Below, one piece after another: positions 11,791-24,230 of a stretch of 64,000 bases of DNA (the stretch's first letter is position 1; each line of letters opens with the position of its first letter). A program made the position numbers and the translations under genes. The notes below the pieces were generated by a model that saw nothing but the letters and a program-made list of their open reading frames with translations, was not told the DNA's origin and did not search any database. The DNA comes from Pseudoscleropodium purum. Lineage: Eukaryota > Streptophyta > Bryopsida > Hypnales > Brachytheciaceae. The stretch covers positions 7,750,001-7,814,000 of the forward strand of contig OZ017795.1 in assembly GCA_963969395.1 (NCBI GenBank). The letters run 5' to 3'.

Positions 11791-12924
11791 CAAAATGTCA
11801 CATAGAACATTTGATCATAAATAAACATCGTCATAAACTATCTATCAAAGATTGATCATCACTCATCTTCCATTCCTCCTCAAGTCCTCATTGATCAATT
11901 AAAAATTTTAATCAAAAAATTCACACATTAAGAGTTAAATAGTATAAGAGAATAAACTAGTATCAATCACTTTGTGAAATCCCCTTGATCTGAACAAAAA
12001 ATCCGAAAGCTAACTAGCATTGCAAATCATGACCACAAAACGAAAGTACAAATACAAGAATTGCAACCAAGCAAAGTTTGTATGGCAAATATTGAGAAGC
12101 ACAAATGAAAACGTCGGGTTACCACACTGAGACTTATAGGTCTGTCACTGGATTCCGAATCACGAATCTCATTGCGTCTCCTGTGAGTACTTTGATGGTA
12201 ACGATGGTAACGCAGGGACTTCGATCCCTTTCCGTCCCGAAGCAGTTTAGTTCGACGTACGTACAAGTTTGATGCGTGCAACCAAAGGAACCGACTAACT
12301 TACCCTTAGGGAACTTGTTGGGGTCAGTCAAACTTCAACGGCACATACAGGATACTTATTATTCTTAACTCTCCGTCTGTATCGGCTATAATTTATTCCC
12401 CAGTAGAACAATGACAGCTAGCTAGTAGCGGGCAAACTGACATGACCAATTGGAGATCGGCGCCATTCTGTTCACTGTTCCCCACATGCATGCTCACTGC
12501 TGTTGAGTGTTGACCAGAGACTCGTCGTCGATGTGTAGATATGGGATCGTCGTCGACGACGTAGATGCACTCAAATGTTTTTAAAACAAGTGGACTAGAG
12601 CTGCGTACCGTACTTTCCACGAATCTCAATACACTGCACATGCCTATTGGTTCACATGTGGTGCTGGACAAGAATGGATTGGGAAGATTCGGCAGGCAAT
12701 CTGCGGAGTGCATCGGAAGTCCTGTCTTGAGTCGTGCAGTTTTTAATTTTTTTTGGTATTTGGACGTAGCTAACTGACGGTAACGGATGGGTGGGTTGCA
12801 TCTGTCATTGACTCATTGGCCTTGCGTTGTATCTGGTCTTCTTCCTTGCAATTGATCGGGCTCAATTGCTTCAAAAAGAAATTCGACAGTCACTCAGTGA
12901 TCGAAGTTTTTGTGTTTGATCTGC
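11791..12924. other. Mixed-composition intergenic region, nothing recognised
   Basis: The longest open frame is 106 codons on the minus strand (12,393-12,713) and lacks any family signature. A GTCGTCGACGACG palindrome near 12,547 is the only local structure noticed. Confidence 0.35.
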
Positions 12925-13105
12925 AAGGGTGACCTGCTCTCGGCGGGGCTCACCTGGAGTGGGCTTCACCCGACCGCTTACGGGGATTGGCTCTTCTCCC
13001 TGGCCCACTCTTGTATGGTTGTATTTTTTTTCTTTAGTTGGTTCCTTTGAATCTAACTTATTGGCGGGGACTTTGCCTTCTCTTGTCGAAAAGAAAAAGA
13101 AAAGA
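12925..13105 (+). mobile_element. Possible LINE (L1-type) 3' end remnant
   Basis: A GC-richer tract ends in a pyrimidine-rich region, then CTTCTCTTGTCGAAAAG followed by a purine/A-rich tail. That arrangement is common at the 3' ends of plant L1-like retroelements. No reverse transcriptase or endonuclease sequence is present, so this would be a heavily 5'-truncated copy. The call rests only on the tail pattern. Confidence 0.28.
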
Positions 13106-13279
13106 AACGTGAGCAATAAAGTCAAGTTCATTTGGTGCCGCACGCCTGGCATACCCTCGCATCCAATCATTCCAATTGCATTTCAGAATTCAACGTGCGC
13201 GGGCCGGCATTACCATTTTCAGCTCAAAGTTTCACACTAATTTTACATATCTATTTTTGTTTTTAATCAAATGGAAAAC

Positions 13280-13718
13280 GGTAGAACCACCCATCCCTGA
13301 CCAGGGAGCCATAACCAACCAGTAGGGTGCTACTATTTGCCTATTTTCAAACAAGGTTGGAAGAGGTTTAAGGTTTTCAACCAAAGCTTAGAATGTGTTT
13401 TTTTTCCTTTTCAAAGTTGAGACAAGTAAAGTCATGACACATGTCGCAAAGTAGTAAGCCGAAAAGTAGTTTTGAATGATCAAAATTTGTAAAGTCTATA
13501 CCATGAGCCATTGGCTACATATATGTTTAGACTAGCTAGCTTCCAAAACTCATAGTAATTTTAATTCAAGGCATAAAATTACCAAAAAAAATTTCAATCC
13601 CCATGATTTCTATCTTCTTACATGGCAAAAAATTTGCATTGCCTTCTACTACTCCAATCTCCAAAACATGCATAGAATTGCTCAAATCGTTGAGTATGGG
13701 AGTATGGGTAGTTATGCT
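13280..13718. mobile_element. GGTAGAACCACC inverted-end element, copy 2, right end decayed
   Basis: The left end GGTAGAACCACC is intact. The interior matches 7199-7621, including CATGACACATGTC near 13,433. The right end is degenerate (GGGTAGTTATG near 13,706). Confidence 0.6.
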
Positions 13719-14667
13719 ATACTATTGCAAGAAACAAAAGGAACAAAATAGCCAAGCCAAAAGGCTAATCAAAAGAGGACCAAAAATGAATAATGAACCA
13801 TACATAAAATCAATCAAAATTGGTCCTTGCATGTATCAAATAATGGTATTATTTGCCATCTAAGCAACAATAGTAGCTCTTTGTAAAAAATATTCATCTC
13901 CCGTGTAAAATTATAGCCTTGAGTAAATAATTAGTATGGATAACACTGAAAACAATTTTCAATTTGGTCTTGTAATTATTGGTAGTCTTAACACTGAATG
14001 TTTTTAATTTCATTTATTTTCAACAATGTAGATTGTTGTAATTAAATAACCTTCACTAGTGTCATTAAAATATGTTGAACTTTAATAATTCTAAGTAATC
14101 AAATAATCAATTGTAATTGGTTTGTAGAAAATACAATTATAACTTATTGAAGTTTTAACTCTCAAAGATTTGGAAAGCCTTATTTTAAAAGTAAAATGTT
14201 TTTTGTGAATTCAACATCAAAGGTCTATAAATTGAGGTATATACTAGCCTAGCCAAAGTAGACCTTTGTATTAAATTTGATCCAATAACCTATCATACAT
14301 TTGTACTACCAATTTGGATCTTTATTGCACTTCTCTCATATTTGAGAAACTTCAAAATAGTATTCAAATTGTATGGTTTGAATCATGTATAAGCTTAATA
14401 AGGTTAAAATCATAATATGAAATATATATAAAAGTTGTTAATTGTGAAGTACCAATGCCATATGCCAAATTACTATATTTTATTACATCTATTTTATTTG
14501 AGGAGTCAAATACATTGGCATACATACAATTTAGGTTTACACATTAAAAAATCTTAATTCTTAATTCACTAAAGTTTAATATTTTAGTTGCAATTTTTTA
14601 TTTACAAGATTCAAGAAGCTATTTCTAGCCTTTTATTTTCAAACTCAACTTTTTAACCTTTAATTCT
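13719..14667. other. AT-rich spacer, nothing recognised
   Basis: No open frames of interest and no element ends were seen up to the TTAA at 14,668. Confidence 0.5.
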
Positions 14668-14671
14668 TTAA

Positions 14672-15600
14672 CTCCTAAAGGACCAAATTGCATTTTTTGG
14701 CAACATAGAAATTTTGGGCAGGTACGTGTGACTAGAGATTTCCATGTTTTTTGCCCAAATTTTGATAGAAGGTGGAGACAAGGAATATCTTTCACAAGTA
14801 CTAAATTTTAGGACATTTAGAAATATGAGTCAAAAGTTATGGCCTAATATGTAGTTTGTTTCTCAATTCGGGGAGTCCGAGCAGATCTAAAAAATCATTT
14901 TTTTCAAAAATCCAAATTTGAAATTGGTTTTTTAGATTTTTATATACATTAACAAAAGCTTTGAATCATTCCATTTTGATCAATGAGTCAAAAGTTATGA
15001 GGTCTTTTAGATTGTAGGTAGTTATGGATTTTCTATCCCAAAGTAAATTTTGAAGTCCTTTATTGAACTCAATTTTCAATATTTTTGGAAAAAAAATAAA
15101 AACATTAGGTGAAGATTGTTTATTACAACATTGCTTTCATTGGAATTGGCGTTTTTCATTTTTTTAAATAAATTATTAATAATTAAGTATTTTGAACCAT
15201 TCTCTACATCTTTCTATTTACTATTTTTTTCCTATATGTTGTACAATTTCAAATGATCTAAAAAATTTCAAGCATTTAGCCAACATGCCTTGAAGAATGA
15301 ATCCAAAGAGTTGCAATCATTTTGAACATTTTTTCATACAAATGTGACCATGTGACGTTCAACTACTTAGTTTTTTGCGGGGATAAAAAAAATGATTTTT
15401 GTCACTTCAAATGCTAATATCTTGCAATCTACATGATGGAAATTTCTGAAATTTTTACCACATCTTTTCAAAATAGTGTACTTCAAGATCCTATTATTCT
15501 ATATGTCCAAAAATGGTTTTTTTCTAAATTTTGAAACTTGTATAAAAAATGGCAGTTTTGGAACATTTTTGGCAAAAACATAGTCAAGGAACTTTAGGGA
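14672..15600. mobile_element. TTAA-flanked inverted-end element, copy 2 (929 bp)
   Basis: The left end CTCCTAAAGGACC and right end ACTTTAGGGA are flanked by TTAA at 14,668-14,671 and 15,601-15,604. Its interior is the reverse complement of 36,837-37,757 over most of its length (for example the TAGTCAAGGAACTTTAGGGA end). No coding capacity was seen. Confidence 0.8.
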
Positions 15601-15604
15601 TTAA

Positions 15605-16007
15605 AGACCACAAATTAATTCAAACTTCTAGAATTGTAAAGATGTATTATAAAATCACTAAAATGCATCTTAGAATAATAATTTAATGACAACTCTCAAA
15701 CAACAATTGTAGAATAAGATTCATAGATTATATTCATATAGTTAGATCAATTTGTACATGAATTGATTATTTTTAATAGAAATTGAAGCAAAAAGTTGAA
15801 TATTGATTGTAGGTTGAATATTTATAATTTTCACAATTTTTTTTACTTTCAATTGAAAATGTTAAGTTCTTATCATGGTGATTTTTGAAGATTTTTTTTA
15901 CAAGATCATTTTTTTAATTTAAAAAATTATTTTTGAAGTCAAATCTATTAGAACCATTTGAATTATAGAATTTTTGCAAAGCAAAGTGTTCATATTGAAT
16001 AGGGTAT
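15605..16007. other. AT-rich spacer, nothing recognised
   Basis: It is low-complexity AT-rich sequence between two elements. Confidence 0.5.
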
Positions 16008-16190
16008 TAGGGTTGTTACATTAGACAAACCACCCACTTGCTTAGCCATATGATTTGCTTATCCAATAGCAATGTTATCCATCCAATGTAGTCAATATGC
16101 AATTGACTTTCTATGAAGGTGGATTAAACACCCAAATGGATGTACATTGTTCCACTTATCCATAATGTTTGACATATGATTGCCAACATA
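16008..16190. mobile_element. Diverged hAT-like MITE related to 3595-3836
   Basis: The left part reads GGTTGTTACATTAGAC. The core GTCAATATGCAATTGACTTT near 16,090 aligns with the core of the 3595-3836 element (GTCAACACATAGTTGACTTT). The right end is decayed and no target duplication is visible. Confidence 0.45.
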
Positions 16191-16519
16191 GAAACAAGTT
16201 GCGAATGTAGGGTAGGACAATGAGGGCACAAATGTGGGATTGGTCACTCAAGGTATAAGTGCTAGATTGATTTATTCCTTTGCAAAGAAAGTGTGAAGAT
16301 GGTGCTCATTTAAAACTTTGTACGGCTTTGTATTACTACATCTATTCATCTTTTGGACCAAAAATAACCTTTCTATTATATTCATGCACTTTCTCATTCA
16401 AATTTGGCAACCTCATACAAGGTTACACATGTGTTCAATTATTTTTCATCTCCTATATGCACCAAATGTTGGTAGTCAATAATCCCAACTCTCAAGGTAT
16501 AGCAATACCAACAATTTAA

Positions 16520-17420
16520 CCCCTAAAGGACCATTGTCCCTTTAGGGAACAAAATGGATTTAGGAGAGGTTCCTATGACATCAATTTTTAAGGAAACTTT
16601 TTGAAATTTTCTCATAAGATGGAAAAATTTCTTAGCTTTGTGGGAATATAAATCTCATTTCAATTAGTGCATGGAAAGAAAAGTTGTGCTATCCTAAACA
16701 TAATTTTCATGGTGCTTGACAAAAAAAAGTCCACAAAAAATTGAAATTAAATTAAATTATTTTTTTTTATAGATCATATTTTATCTACATGTGAAGCTTT
16801 GATTCATTCCGTTTGGATTAATGATGTAAAAGTTTTGAACAAGCGTGTTATTTGGGCAATCTAAACATCTTTTTGAAAAAATTACTTATAAGATTCATTT
16901 TTGAATCAAAATTTTTCAAAAAAATTGATTAACAAGGTTTAGTTTTTTTACTAGAACAATCTTGCCCTTGGGATTATTGTTTTTCAATACCATCTTAAAA
17001 CTATTAACAATTTAGTTTTTCTTTCAATCTTGGACCTTCTTCTACTTAACAAGTTTTTAAAGAAAGAAATTCAAGCATTTTTTTCTTGAATTTTTTTCTT
17101 TGACTTTCAACTTAATTCTTCAACACGTTTTTTCTTAAATTCAAATTTCATACTGCAAAAGAATTCCATAAATGGCACTCAAAGTCATCTGAAATTACAA
17201 GCCAATCTTCAATTTTCCAACTTTGAATGTTGATATAGATCTTCCAATCTGTACAATCAAACTTCATGAAAATTTTAGGACATGATCTCAAACAAGTAAA
17301 GTAAAAGATCCTACAATTAGATTCTTAAAAAAAAATTATAATACTTCGGGTGGACAAAACAAAAATGCCAGTTTTTAGTGTTTTTTACATAGAAATGGCT
17401 TTACCTTAGTCCTTTCCAGG
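16520..17420. mobile_element. TTAA-flanked inverted-end element, copy 3 (901 bp)
   Basis: The left end CCCCTAAAGGACC is preceded by TTAA (16,516-16,519). The right end is the decayed AGTCCTTTCCAGG followed by TCAA (17,421-17,424), a one-base change from TTAA. Like copy 1, it has ACCATTGTCCCTTT just inside the left end, placing the two in one subfamily. Confidence 0.72.
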
Positions 17421-17424
17421 TCAA

Positions 17425-18760
17425 CAAAAAAATTGGCATTGCATGGGAAGGATCCAAGGAAGATCATACACTAATAGAAAGTACTAGGTATTTGAACACC
17501 AAATATTAGTGTAAGAGGATGATGCTACTGACAGGCCATAGAGACACCGGCTGGGCAGATTGTTGCATTTTTTTATTCTTATTTATTTTGTCTCCATTGA
17601 ATGTCATCATTGCAGACACGCCAGAGACTGAACAAAATACAAAGCAACAGCATTTCAAGCAACAGGTCGTCCATTCCATTTGTTCCAAAAAATTAAAATA
17701 AATACGGAGTACAAAGCAACGGCGGACAACTGGGGCAAGGACGAACAGTGAGCACCGTCCGCCATTGTAAGTAAGTTGCGTTTTTCTGCACTAGATTCTA
17801 CGAAGCTTCTATTGTTCTCTCGACCTCCCTTCCTCGCGTAAGTTAGTAGCGATTCTTCCCTGGAGCAAAGGTCAAACGGAACTGTTTCAAGAATAATTGA
17901 TTATGTGCACTCTGTTTTTGCTTTTTTTTTTACACTAATTTAAACAGAGAATATTGATCGATAGAAGTCGGAAATGACGACTGAGCAACGGAAGAGCCGG
18001 GAACGTTCGTTGGGGTTTGCGCAGTGCGCACGATTCTAAATCTAAACACAAAATTTTAGAACTGAAGCGGGTCAAGGGCCTCCAATTCCGATACGTACGG
18101 TCACTTCATCGATCATTTTATTGATATCCTACTTGCTTCTTCAGTTGGCCAGCTACTTAGCTACAGTATGCATCCTTTCCAGCTAGATCTAGACTTCTTC
18201 TAATATTGAATTTCGAAGTTCTTCTGAATCAAAAAATTATATAAAATTATTTTGACTTTTATTTTGACTGTGGCAATAGCACAAGGCACACCCTAGGTTG
18301 GAATGCCATGAAACAAAGTTGGGACACCCCTCCTTGTTGAGAGCTTTCAAATGGTATGGAGTATGCAAACGAGGAGGAGGCACAATCTAGAAGATCTTAT
18401 TGTAACAAACAAACAAAACAACCTAACTTAAGGTATCGATCTTTTGATGCATGTAAGCTAAGCCATAAAGATCAAAGTAGTCTTTGCATGCATGCAATTG
18501 CATTAATTGTGTTAAGAAAGTACTTATGCTATTACCTATTTCTATGGGTCTAGGTTACAGTTCATTCCGATCTGGTATTTTTAAACTCCGTGTGTGAAAT
18601 GAAAAAACATGTGCTTGAGAAGGAAATAATCTTTTTTTAACAAGAGTTCAAGTTTTGAAATTGTTGTAATTGTTTCTTAATCCCTAAGCACCCCAGAAGA
18701 CCAAAAGTGTCTTCACGTGGTTTCAAGTTCAATTTAGAGTGTTAGCTGTAACTTCTGTAT
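17425..18760. other. Mixed intergenic region, nothing recognised
   Basis: The centre (about 17,520-18,150) is more balanced in composition. Open frames are at most about 65 codons and without family features. Confidence 0.4.
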
Positions 18761-19240
18761 CCAATGTTTGAATTCAATAAAACTTGTTGGAAAATGTCAG
18801 CTCTCTCTTTTAGTTTATGTGGTAAAAATTTTAGATCAATCCAAGATGTATTGATTTTTTTTGGAAGCCATTCAAAGTTTATAGATTTAATTCAGTTCAC
18901 CAAACTACAATAGGCTACAACTTTGGGGGCTTAATTCTCCTTAATCCAATGTTTGTGTCTAATAAAATTTATTGGGTTTTGTTCTCCTTGAACTCTTATT
19001 ATTGTGGTAAAATTTTCATATCAATACAAGTCATTTTAATGTTTGGAAGCAATTCAAAGTTCAAAATGTAGACATTTTTTTATTACATTGAACTTCACTA
19101 GCTTGTTTCTTCTTCCTACAATGTTCATTTCCAATAATTGTTTAATAAAAAGTTGCACATACTAGTCTAGTTTGTGTGGTTAAATTTTCATATCAATCTA
19201 AAAAGTTATGAGTGTCTAAGAAGCATTTTAGTCGAAGGAA
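18761..19240. repeat. Three diverged tandem units of about 170-185 bp
   Basis: Units start near 18,761, 18,946 and 19,118. Each has CAATGTTT or CAATGTTC, then a TAATAAAA-like run, then GTGGT(A)AAATTTT with ATATCAAT or AGATCAAT. The first two then share TTTGGAAGC and ATTCAAAGTT. They are well diverged, so the array is old. Confidence 0.6.
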
Positions 19241-19348
19241 GTTCAACCTTAGATGTATTTTTTGAAACTTTTTTTTGCTGTTTTTTGACATTTAAAAGTT
19301 ATTTTGTAGACACAATGAGTCAATTGAATGATATTTCATTTCACCAAT

Positions 19349-20069
19349 GGGTCATTGCAAGAAACATTGGGCTTTTTCTGTAGCGGTTTAGCAAAAATTG
19401 TGTTTTTGCTGCTAAGTAATATGACTACTATATAGTTTAATAATCTCAATTGTTGATTAGAAATTAAAATTAACAACAAATAATATTGTTGGATTACTTG
19501 CAAGTACTAAAATAGTACTATGGAAAAAAAGATAGATTGTTACAGAAAGTAAAATCATTGAGGTATAAATTAACAATAAATAGGAAACTATGAATCCAAA
19601 ACCCCCCAAAATTTGCCATTTGAGAAGACTTGATGGTGATCAAATTTCACCAAAAAAAATGAAGTTTACACCATATTCAATGTTTGAAATTGCTTGTGCA
19701 AGGGATCCCTATTTGCATGGACGTAGAAGACATAAAATAATAAATTATAAATGCCCTTTGATAGGCATAGTAGCATACACCCACCTATTATGAAAATACA
19801 CTACCAAAATTTAAACTCTAGATCATTCAATTTGGATATTCCAAACGTTAAAAAAAATTCCAAATGTCAAAGTGTGACAAATGAACAAAATTAAATATAA
19901 AATATAAAATGATTCTTTTAATTTTTTTTAAAATAATTACCATCAAGTTAGACATCTCCAATAAAAATTTCAAGTTTTTAGGATTTGGGATTCAAAAGTT
20001 ACACTAAAAGCCAATAATGTCACTCTAATTGTGATGCAAAATAGGACCAATGTTTCTTGCAATGACTCC
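19349..20069. mobile_element. Non-autonomous element with GCAAGAAACA inverted ends, copy 3
   Basis: It runs from GGGTCATTGCAAGAAACA to TGTTTCTTGCAATGACTCC (721 bp). AAT lies on both sides. The interior shares with copy 2 and the 32.7-kb copy the motifs TGTGCAAGGG (or its variants) and AAAGTGTGACAAAT. Confidence 0.72.
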
Positions 20070-20243
20070 AATGTGTTTGTATGAATGATTGTTGGTTTTG
20101 AAGCTCTTTTGGTGATGTCTTTCACTCATGGTACAAAAGAATGTGTGCTAAAATACTTTCTTATTGTCTACTACAGCAACCATAGATTCACAACCAAAAC
20201 TCTGTTGTTCCTACTATCTTCTGTGAATTATACTTGATGTATA

Positions 20244-20503
20244 GGCAATTTTGGTAAAATGGCAATATTTTGTTGAAGGCTAAAAATCTCAACAAAAAAT
20301 GGAATTGTTTTTGGGACGGAGTTGTAGATTTTGTTGGTTTTATGAGTGGTTTGGCACGCCTACGCCTTCTATGTATACATAGGGTAGTGTTTTGTGGCCC
20401 CATCCAGTAGAAAATTGTCTTTTGCCACTATACAAATGGCATTTGGAATACACCAAAATTGTACAAATGGCATCCGGAATAACGCCATCTTAACGAAATT
20501 GCC
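20244..20503. mobile_element. MITE of the ATTTCGTTAAAATGGCGG family, 260 bp
   Basis: The left end GGCAATTTTGGTAAAATGGC and right end GCCATCTTAACGAAATTGCC are inverted copies with a few mismatches. TATA is found immediately on both sides. Related copies lie at 24,900, 28,381, 29,484 and 30,009. Confidence 0.6.
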
Positions 20504-20699
20504 TATATGTGTACAATATGCATGATCTTCCACTAGTACAATTGTCACTTCCAATATGCTTGATGCATAGATGCAAGTGAAGAGGTGAACTTGAAGATTT
20601 AATCTCTCACTGTTGTTCATCCCGATAATATATTGGATTGACCGAATGCATTGGATGGACGGTGTCTCTACCTAGGTTTGATTAGGTGTTAAATTTTGC

Positions 20700-21400
20700 A
20701 TTTAGATTGAAAGCAAGAAACATCTAGAATGTTGGTTATATATGTTGCATTGGGGGCTTAGGATAGTAGTGGAAATATTGGAGTTTTGGACGATAAAATA
20801 ATAAAATATGGATAGTTAGAAGAACATTATAAATAACATATTCTCAATAATGGGGATCTAAAAACATTTACTCCAATGAATTTTTTTTCTTTTGAGTCGC
20901 TAGAAAATAAAGAAAATATTTCAAACCTTTTTTTTAAAATGAATTTATTTTTAACAACTTGATGGAGATAAGATTTCACCAAAATTTTTATAGATGTTTG
21001 TGTACTTTAGGATGTCTAGAAATGCATGCATAACAAAGTCTTCTTCATAAATCATAATAGAGGACAATAAATTGATTTTTTTTTTAAATTCCTCCTTTAA
21101 ATTCTTACAATCTTTATAGAAGAACATAGTGTCACAATTTTGAAATGAAAATAATCATTTTCAACACATTACAATGCTGAAAACCTTTAAAACCTAATTA
21201 TAAAGTGTGACAAAATTAGAGAAGTTGAATTATACATAGTAAATTTTTAAGAAATTATACAAAAATATTAATTGACTTAGGCAATGTTTACTTTCAAATA
21301 TAAAATTTAAATATAGCAACCAAAATCCCTAGAAGTTATGCTCAATTTTATGCTAGCACACAATGTATGATGCAAAATAGTACAACATTTTATACTTTTA
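20700..21400. mobile_element. Fragmented sequence related to the GCAAGAAACACC elements
   Basis: An end-like AAGCAAGAAACATC lies at 20,711. From about 20,940 the sequence matches parts of 36,320-36,380 (GGAGATAAGATTTCACCAAAA), then 38,527-38,880. No second end could be fixed, so this is treated as rearranged remnants. Confidence 0.4.
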
Positions 21401-21640
21401 CCTTTTAGAGTCCAGTGGCACTATAATTTATGGTATTCAATTCTCATTGGTTGCTTTAGATAACTCTTCAACTTTTATAGAATGAATCCTTTTGAAAACT
21501 AATGTTGAATTTGAGCAAACACTTCATCATATTTCGATCATTGAAAATGGCTATGAAAAACTGTGTTCTAAGTATTGTAGTACTATGGCGAAACGGCTAG
21601 TGTTGCTAATGGGTGAGGCCGGATCTTTGGCTTACATCGT

Positions 21641-21915
21641 TTGATCAATTGGACCTACCTACCTAGTGGATTTGACGTTGATTCTGTTAGAATCGGATGG
21701 AAATATATAAGTTTATGTAGCTATATGGATCGGATCTACTTGATCTACACAGTGTCTTGCATTGATCAAATGATTCAGTGGAGTGTTGTTTCGCTCACTA
21801 TAATGTCAATTCCTTGCATCATTTGATCAATTGGACCTACCTAGCTTGTTTTGAGCTAGGTTGATTCTGTTAGAATCAATTGGCCGGATGGAAATATAAG
21901 TTTATGCAATATGGA
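21641..21915. repeat. Direct repeat, two units 182 bp apart
   Basis: TTGATCAATTGGACCTACCT occurs at 21,641 and 21,823. Each copy is followed by TTGATTCTGTTAGAATC and GGATGGAAATAT. The second copy has the GATTCTGTTAGAATC palindrome extended by an AATTGG. No coding meaning was recognised. Confidence 0.7.
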
Positions 21916-22425
21916 TTCACTCAATTGATTGACAAGTCGCTCTTGCACTGAATGATTTGATAGAATACTAGCTATCTTGCTTGCTGTAATGGCAATCCGA
22001 TCCTCTCCAACGGTCACACTTTGTGCGAGCTCTGTATGTCAGCATCATGTAGTCCGCTTTGCAGATTAAACCCCATTAATTATTTGCAAATGATTAATAT
22101 AGCACTGCCTAGCTAGTTCTCATGCCTCTCGATCACCATCGTCATAGCAATAAGTTGTTTACAGTAGTGCGTCTCCAAGACCCTGGTACATGCAAGTTGG
22201 ACCTAAGACCTACTAAATATCCTTCTCGAGCACATGGCCTTGAGACACTCCTTCCCTTCCTCATGAAATAAGATTTTTGTTCCTCGCACTGGTTTCTAGT
22301 AATGGACCATTCAAATTCATTGGTGCCCTATTTTATTGGATGTGGCCTGTGAAGAAACATGTATGGATTAAAGATTAAAAAAATGTAATGTAATGGTGCT
22401 TTGTATAATCATGATGTAATCCCAA

Positions 22426-22505
22426 GGGACTAGCACATGCAATAGATGGGTCTTATTAGAAGAAAGAGACTAGTACATGTAATAGATGGGCCTTATTAGA
22501 AGAAA
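22426..22505. repeat. Two tandem 40-bp units
   Basis: Units starting at 22,426 and 22,466 share GACTAG.ACATG.AATAGATGGG and CTTATTAGAAGAAA with about four differences, so the duplication is fairly recent. Confidence 0.85.
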
Positions 22506-22688
22506 GAACGTGTTCAAGTACATACTATGCTATAGTGTAAATTCTATAGCTCATAGTTTAGTGGCTAAGGCCCATATCGTACCAAGCTAGTGTCCATGGG
22601 GTTTGGATAAGGTAGGAATACCAAAAATGGTGTCCCTACCTCTAATGGCTTAGTAGGATGTTTTAAAATGGACAATAGTTGACTATAT

Positions 22689-22855
22689 CACAAGGGTCTT
22701 TTTTGCGTTTCCCTCTCTCACCTTCTCATGTGTAAGTGGAAACATTATGACTTTTTCCTATGTCACAAGGTTGTGACATAGGGGAAAGTCATAGTGTTTC
22801 CTCTCATACAAGACTGACAAGAGAAAGTGAGAGAAACAAAAAAAAGATCCTTGTG
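22689..22855. mobile_element. Fold-back MITE, 167 bp, CACAAGG ends
   Basis: It starts CACAAGGGTCTTTTTT and ends AAAAAAGATCCTTGTG. The arms pair along most of their length, meeting at CACAAGGTTGTGACATAGG near 22,767-22,785. TATAT lies directly on both sides (22,684-22,688 and 22,856-22,860). The superfamily is not clear from the ends. Confidence 0.75.
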
Positions 22856-22860
22856 TATAT

Positions 22861-24230
22861 TATTGATTGAAATTTGAAAAAAATTCAATTTGCTCAAACT
22901 TGATTGGCTCATATTTGATTAGAAACAAGTTCTATAGGTATTTGTCTTAGGTGAAGCTAAGAAACAAGAATAGGTCTAGATGAAAAATCCACATTTGTAT
23001 TGATTAAAATATCAATATTTGAGGAAGAAATTCCTTCTATGCATTCTTCTTCATCTTTATTCTTGCACACATTAAGCTCTACATCTCAATGAATTTCCCA
23101 TATTGTATAGGTTGAAAAATTTAATTTAACCATTTACATGCAGTATTCCTAAGTACTTTACTTTAGCAGTTTAGCCTTGATGCATGGTATACTACAATTT
23201 ATTTTGTATCAATCAAGTAGATAATAATATGTAGTTATGTATGGTTGTGGAATTAAAAATGTCAAGGTGTCTAGAATTTTATTAGCTCTTACTTTGAAGT
23301 ACATGGTAGAAAACAAAAATACTCTTAGAAATTATAAACTATTGTATACCAAGTTTAGGAGTTTCAAAGCAAGTCTAAGGAGATTTAGAGTAAGGATTAG
23401 AAAATTTAATTTGGGTTTCAACTATTAGATTTTCATAATAAAAAAAGATGTATATATCTTAAAAGGTGAAAATGTTGTCTATTCTTCTAATCCCTCCAAA
23501 TGAGGAAATACATGAAAACCTAATATTTATTTTTTTAGGTGTCTAAAATCCACATTAAACTGTTTCAATTTGCAGAGAGCTTTAAGGGTTAAAAAATCAA
23601 ATATACTTTTTCTTTGGTCTTGGTGACTTGTTGTAAAGTATAAACTACCTCTTATTTTGTGATATAGGGACAATTATAGCAAATATTTCTAACTACATCC
23701 TTGCACACTTTTTGACTTTGTTTGCCACAGTGTTTTTCAAACAAAGCTTTAGAACAATGGTCTTATGAAATATTTACTTAAGTTGTTAAGCTAGATTACT
23801 AGATAAGACCATTTTGAACTTATATCAAAAAAATCATTCTTAGTTTGATCATCTTTGAGTAAATTTTCTTAAAGGTCTAAACATTAAATATAGTTTGATT
23901 TCTTTTTCTAAATGTAGATTTTTTATTAAAGAAATCACAAGTAGGAAAGTAAAATGCAACAAATAGTGTAGATGTTTCTTGCAACGAATAGTGCACATGT
24001 CATCCATAGATATATATTATGCTTCATGCACGTTCTCTCTCATTCCCTTAAGGCCACAGGATTGTTCTATAACATCTATCACAAATTTTATAATTTGCAT
24101 GTTTCATTGGTTCATGATATATAATTTCATCTCTGCAAAAAAAATATAAAAAAAATTCATTCATGAATATAGAGTTGCAAAATGGCAGGCAGCAAACACA
24201 GTGATGGACAGTAAGGCTTGAAATCAGTGG
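22861..24230. other. AT-rich spacer, nothing recognised
   Basis: An isolated end-like GATGTTTCTTGCAACGAA at about 23,969-23,986 suggests a decayed GCAAGAAACACC element. No gene or other structure was found. Confidence 0.4.

Noticed and set aside
12871..13240. Overlapping open frames on both strands near 13 kb
   Set aside because: Both strands are open because the stretch is GC-richer; no motif is present and the tail looks like a retroelement end.
17506..17701. Paired 60-residue open frames on opposite strands
   Set aside because: They overlap, show no motif and are short enough to be chance.
22551..22660. Second tRNA-derived SINE (TTAGTGGCTAAGG looks like box A)
   Set aside because: No box B (GGTTCRANNCC) follows at the right spacing.
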